Assembly: GCF_037975245.1 (NCBI RefSeq)
Contig: NC_092573.1
Location: 19,443,265 to 19,507,264, forward strand
DNA: 64,000 nt
Source of the DNA: Apostichopus japonicus
Taxonomy: Eukaryota; Echinodermata; Holothuroidea; Aspidochirotida; Stichopodidae
Reading direction: 5' to 3'
Shown here: positions 57,701 to 60,700 of the stretch, piece after piece
Numbering within the stretch: position 1 is the stretch's first letter
Layout of the letters: each line of letters opens with the position of its first letter
Program-made: the position numbers and the translations under genes
The notes under the pieces: generated by a model
Told to the model about the DNA's origin: nothing
Seen by the model: the letters and a program-made list of their open reading frames with translations, nothing else
Databases searched by the model: none

Positions 57701-60700
57701 GTCCGATGTTATAATAACTACAGGTAAACTGCATATAGGCCTTTGTCCTTTATTTACTGGAAAGCAGGCAGAGCTGGACGTTACAACCGTGGATTCATGC
57801 AGTTTGGTGCATAAGGGACAGGTTTCCATCAGATGATGGTCACCTCACAGGATTTAAAGTTGGCCGAGTTTAGACAGTCATATTTAAATTAAGAAACATT
57901 TATGTGTTGCAATGCCTATCATGGACTATAAGATAATTTTCTTTATGGGTTCGGAAAGGACCAGGTATTGTTTTAGAAAAAAGTCAATTAATGCTATACA
58001 GGTTTATTTGACATATGTAGGCCTTTATATTGAATTATGGAGGTTATACTTCTCAATGCCATATGCATGAACAACTTTAAGAAAATAGGATTTTAGGCAT
58101 ATTCCTGCCAATTGCTATAAGCTTACAAACGGATGTACTATAATTGCGGTGTGGAAAATCAATACATACCATATGTTACTAGCTCCATACATAATGGTGA
58201 AGAAAGTAGATAATCCTCATAAAGAAAATGTATATTATAGTATTACTCCGACAAGCTTCAAAATCAATGAAATCTTGTAGGCATATGGTTTTTAATTTCA
58301 TCAATAGCAACGGTATCTTATAGGCATAGCCTGATACCCAGTAGGATTTGCAAAATTCCGCGACCGAACACGAAAAGATGCTTCGATTAAAGGTACATTT
58401 TGCGTTAAATTTGTCACTATTTTGCGACGCCATAAATCAACTTTAACTATACACAGTTAAAAATAAACTCATAAAGAATCTGCAAATACGATACTTTTAA
58501 CTCCCTAAGATTGAAACTAGGAAAGATGGTATTATAGGCATAAAGTAGAAGGTTATGACTTCAACACACCATCGTTTTTAGTATCCTCCATTCTTTGCAC
58601 TGGTTGCCTATTAAATTCAGAATTAAGTTCAAAGTACTGCTCCTGGTGTATAAGTGCATTCATGGAATGGCACCCGCCTATTTGTCAGACGATCTGTCCT
58701 TCCAGGTCAATACTCGTTATACCTTGCGTTCTAACAATACACTCACTCTCACTGTTCCCAGAACTAAACTGAAAACCTATGGCGACCGTGCCTTTCCATC
58801 AGCCGGGCCCAAGCTCTGGAATTGTCTACCATATCTGTGCGGAGTTCTCTCACTCTCAGTCAGTTCAAGTCTTGCTTGAAGACTCATTTTTTCAAATTGG
58901 CGTTTTATTAGGGTTGTACAGCGCTATTGAATACTTCGTAGATTTTAGCGCTTTATAAGTTCATTTATTATAATTATTTTATTAAGGTTTGCAAATGGAA
59001 CATTTAATTCTTTTGAACGAACAGCAAGTTTGCTCAGTGTGTTTGACTGTAATTAAACAGTGACTAAGTGGGAGCAAGCAAGTAGTGTTGACGTGACAAA
59101 GCAGTGGCGGACCGACCTTGATATGTGCCCAATACGAAAACGCCTCACCGCAGCGACACACCCCACGCACCCAGCCACCCAATCCCACCTAACCACTGCA
59201 ACCTTCCCACTACCTCGTCCCTCTTACACTAGGATAATGCACACGATATTGGAACAAACTTGTACGCACTGGTGTCACTCCTGTCTCTGCACAACACTAT
59301 TATAGACTGAAGAGTGACCAATTATGTGTAAATATTACATCATAATAATACATGGTTTGAAGAAAGCTTATCCAAACAAAAGCAACAGACTGCTTTAATG
59401 ATGACAATTTTGTAACGTTATTGGTCCATAAAAAGTGACAATATGTACCTTCTTGGATGTTGATGGTTTCTTCAGCGATGAGAGAACGATCGGCATTCTT
59501 GAAGCTGACGGTTACCGGTACACTGCGGTGTGGGTAATCGTTGTTGTCTTTCTGAATCGTAACTAGTACGGTCTCGTTATCTCCCGCTCTTACAAGATTG
59601 GGGACGGTAGCTATCAACATATCACTGTGGTGTAGAAAGTATATGACTCAATTGTTTAAGTTTCCGTTGTGGAAAATACATATCATCATAGTTGATCACC
59701 CCCCCCCACTTCCCGGTGCCCCTAATTGACACCGGACGCCCTCTGCTTAAAGTCTCCAACCCCGCCGCCCACTCCCGAAGCATGTATAACGTTAGTCTCT
59801 TTCTCTTTCTTTTGTAGCAGTTTCTTCAGACCCTGCCATTTTCCAATTGGGGTGTAAGTTCACCCCAACCCCAACCCACGACGGATAGCAGGTAGGGGAT
59901 TGAGCTGTTATGAATGTGCTGTTGGTGTGTAAACAATAAATAGTGAAGTGGTGTGTGGCTATGTAATCTTTGAATGCGACGCTCATGTAGGAAGGGCTGT
60001 GGGTCTTCCCTTATAGATCAAAATGACGTTTTCTGAGGCATATTAGACAAAAGGTACAATATTAGATTAAAACGCAAGGTTGTGCTAATAAATACGTTGG
60101 AATTTTGAAGAAGAAAAAACAACAACGAAAAAAACGTTTTTGCACGTACTGAATGTGGGGCACATTCCACCATCCCCTTGAGCACGTCACTGGAACAATT
60201 TAACAGCAAGTTCTTTAAAGTTAGAAAGTTAAATAGCTGAAGGATTTTCTTAATGAAACTTTCGTGTTGCTATATATACTATATATATAGTCCAGTGCCT
60301 TAACCCCTGACCACAAGATCGGACAAGATTTACCTGTTAAATTGATCTCGGCTGCCTATTGCTGCATCATAGAATCTATAAATGTTTGTATTGTAAAGGA
60401 ACATGTAATTCCAAAGAGTTCTATGTATGACGATATTTTAAGTATTTGCACACATCTGTGGTGTGTTCTGCAATAAAACGTACTACCTAGCTGAACGCAT
60501 CTCGGGAACCCTAAGCCGGTGTTTATTTGTTTCACATGCAATAACACTTTCTGCGTTTTCGGAAGTTTTGTTCCTAAAAGTTGCCACTTGGCAACTCTGT
60601 TTTGCGATCGATAAACTGAGTTTATCGCAAAACAAAAAAAAACGGTTATCCAGTCGATAAACTCAGTTTATCGCTCGATAAACCGAGTTCATCGAATTGG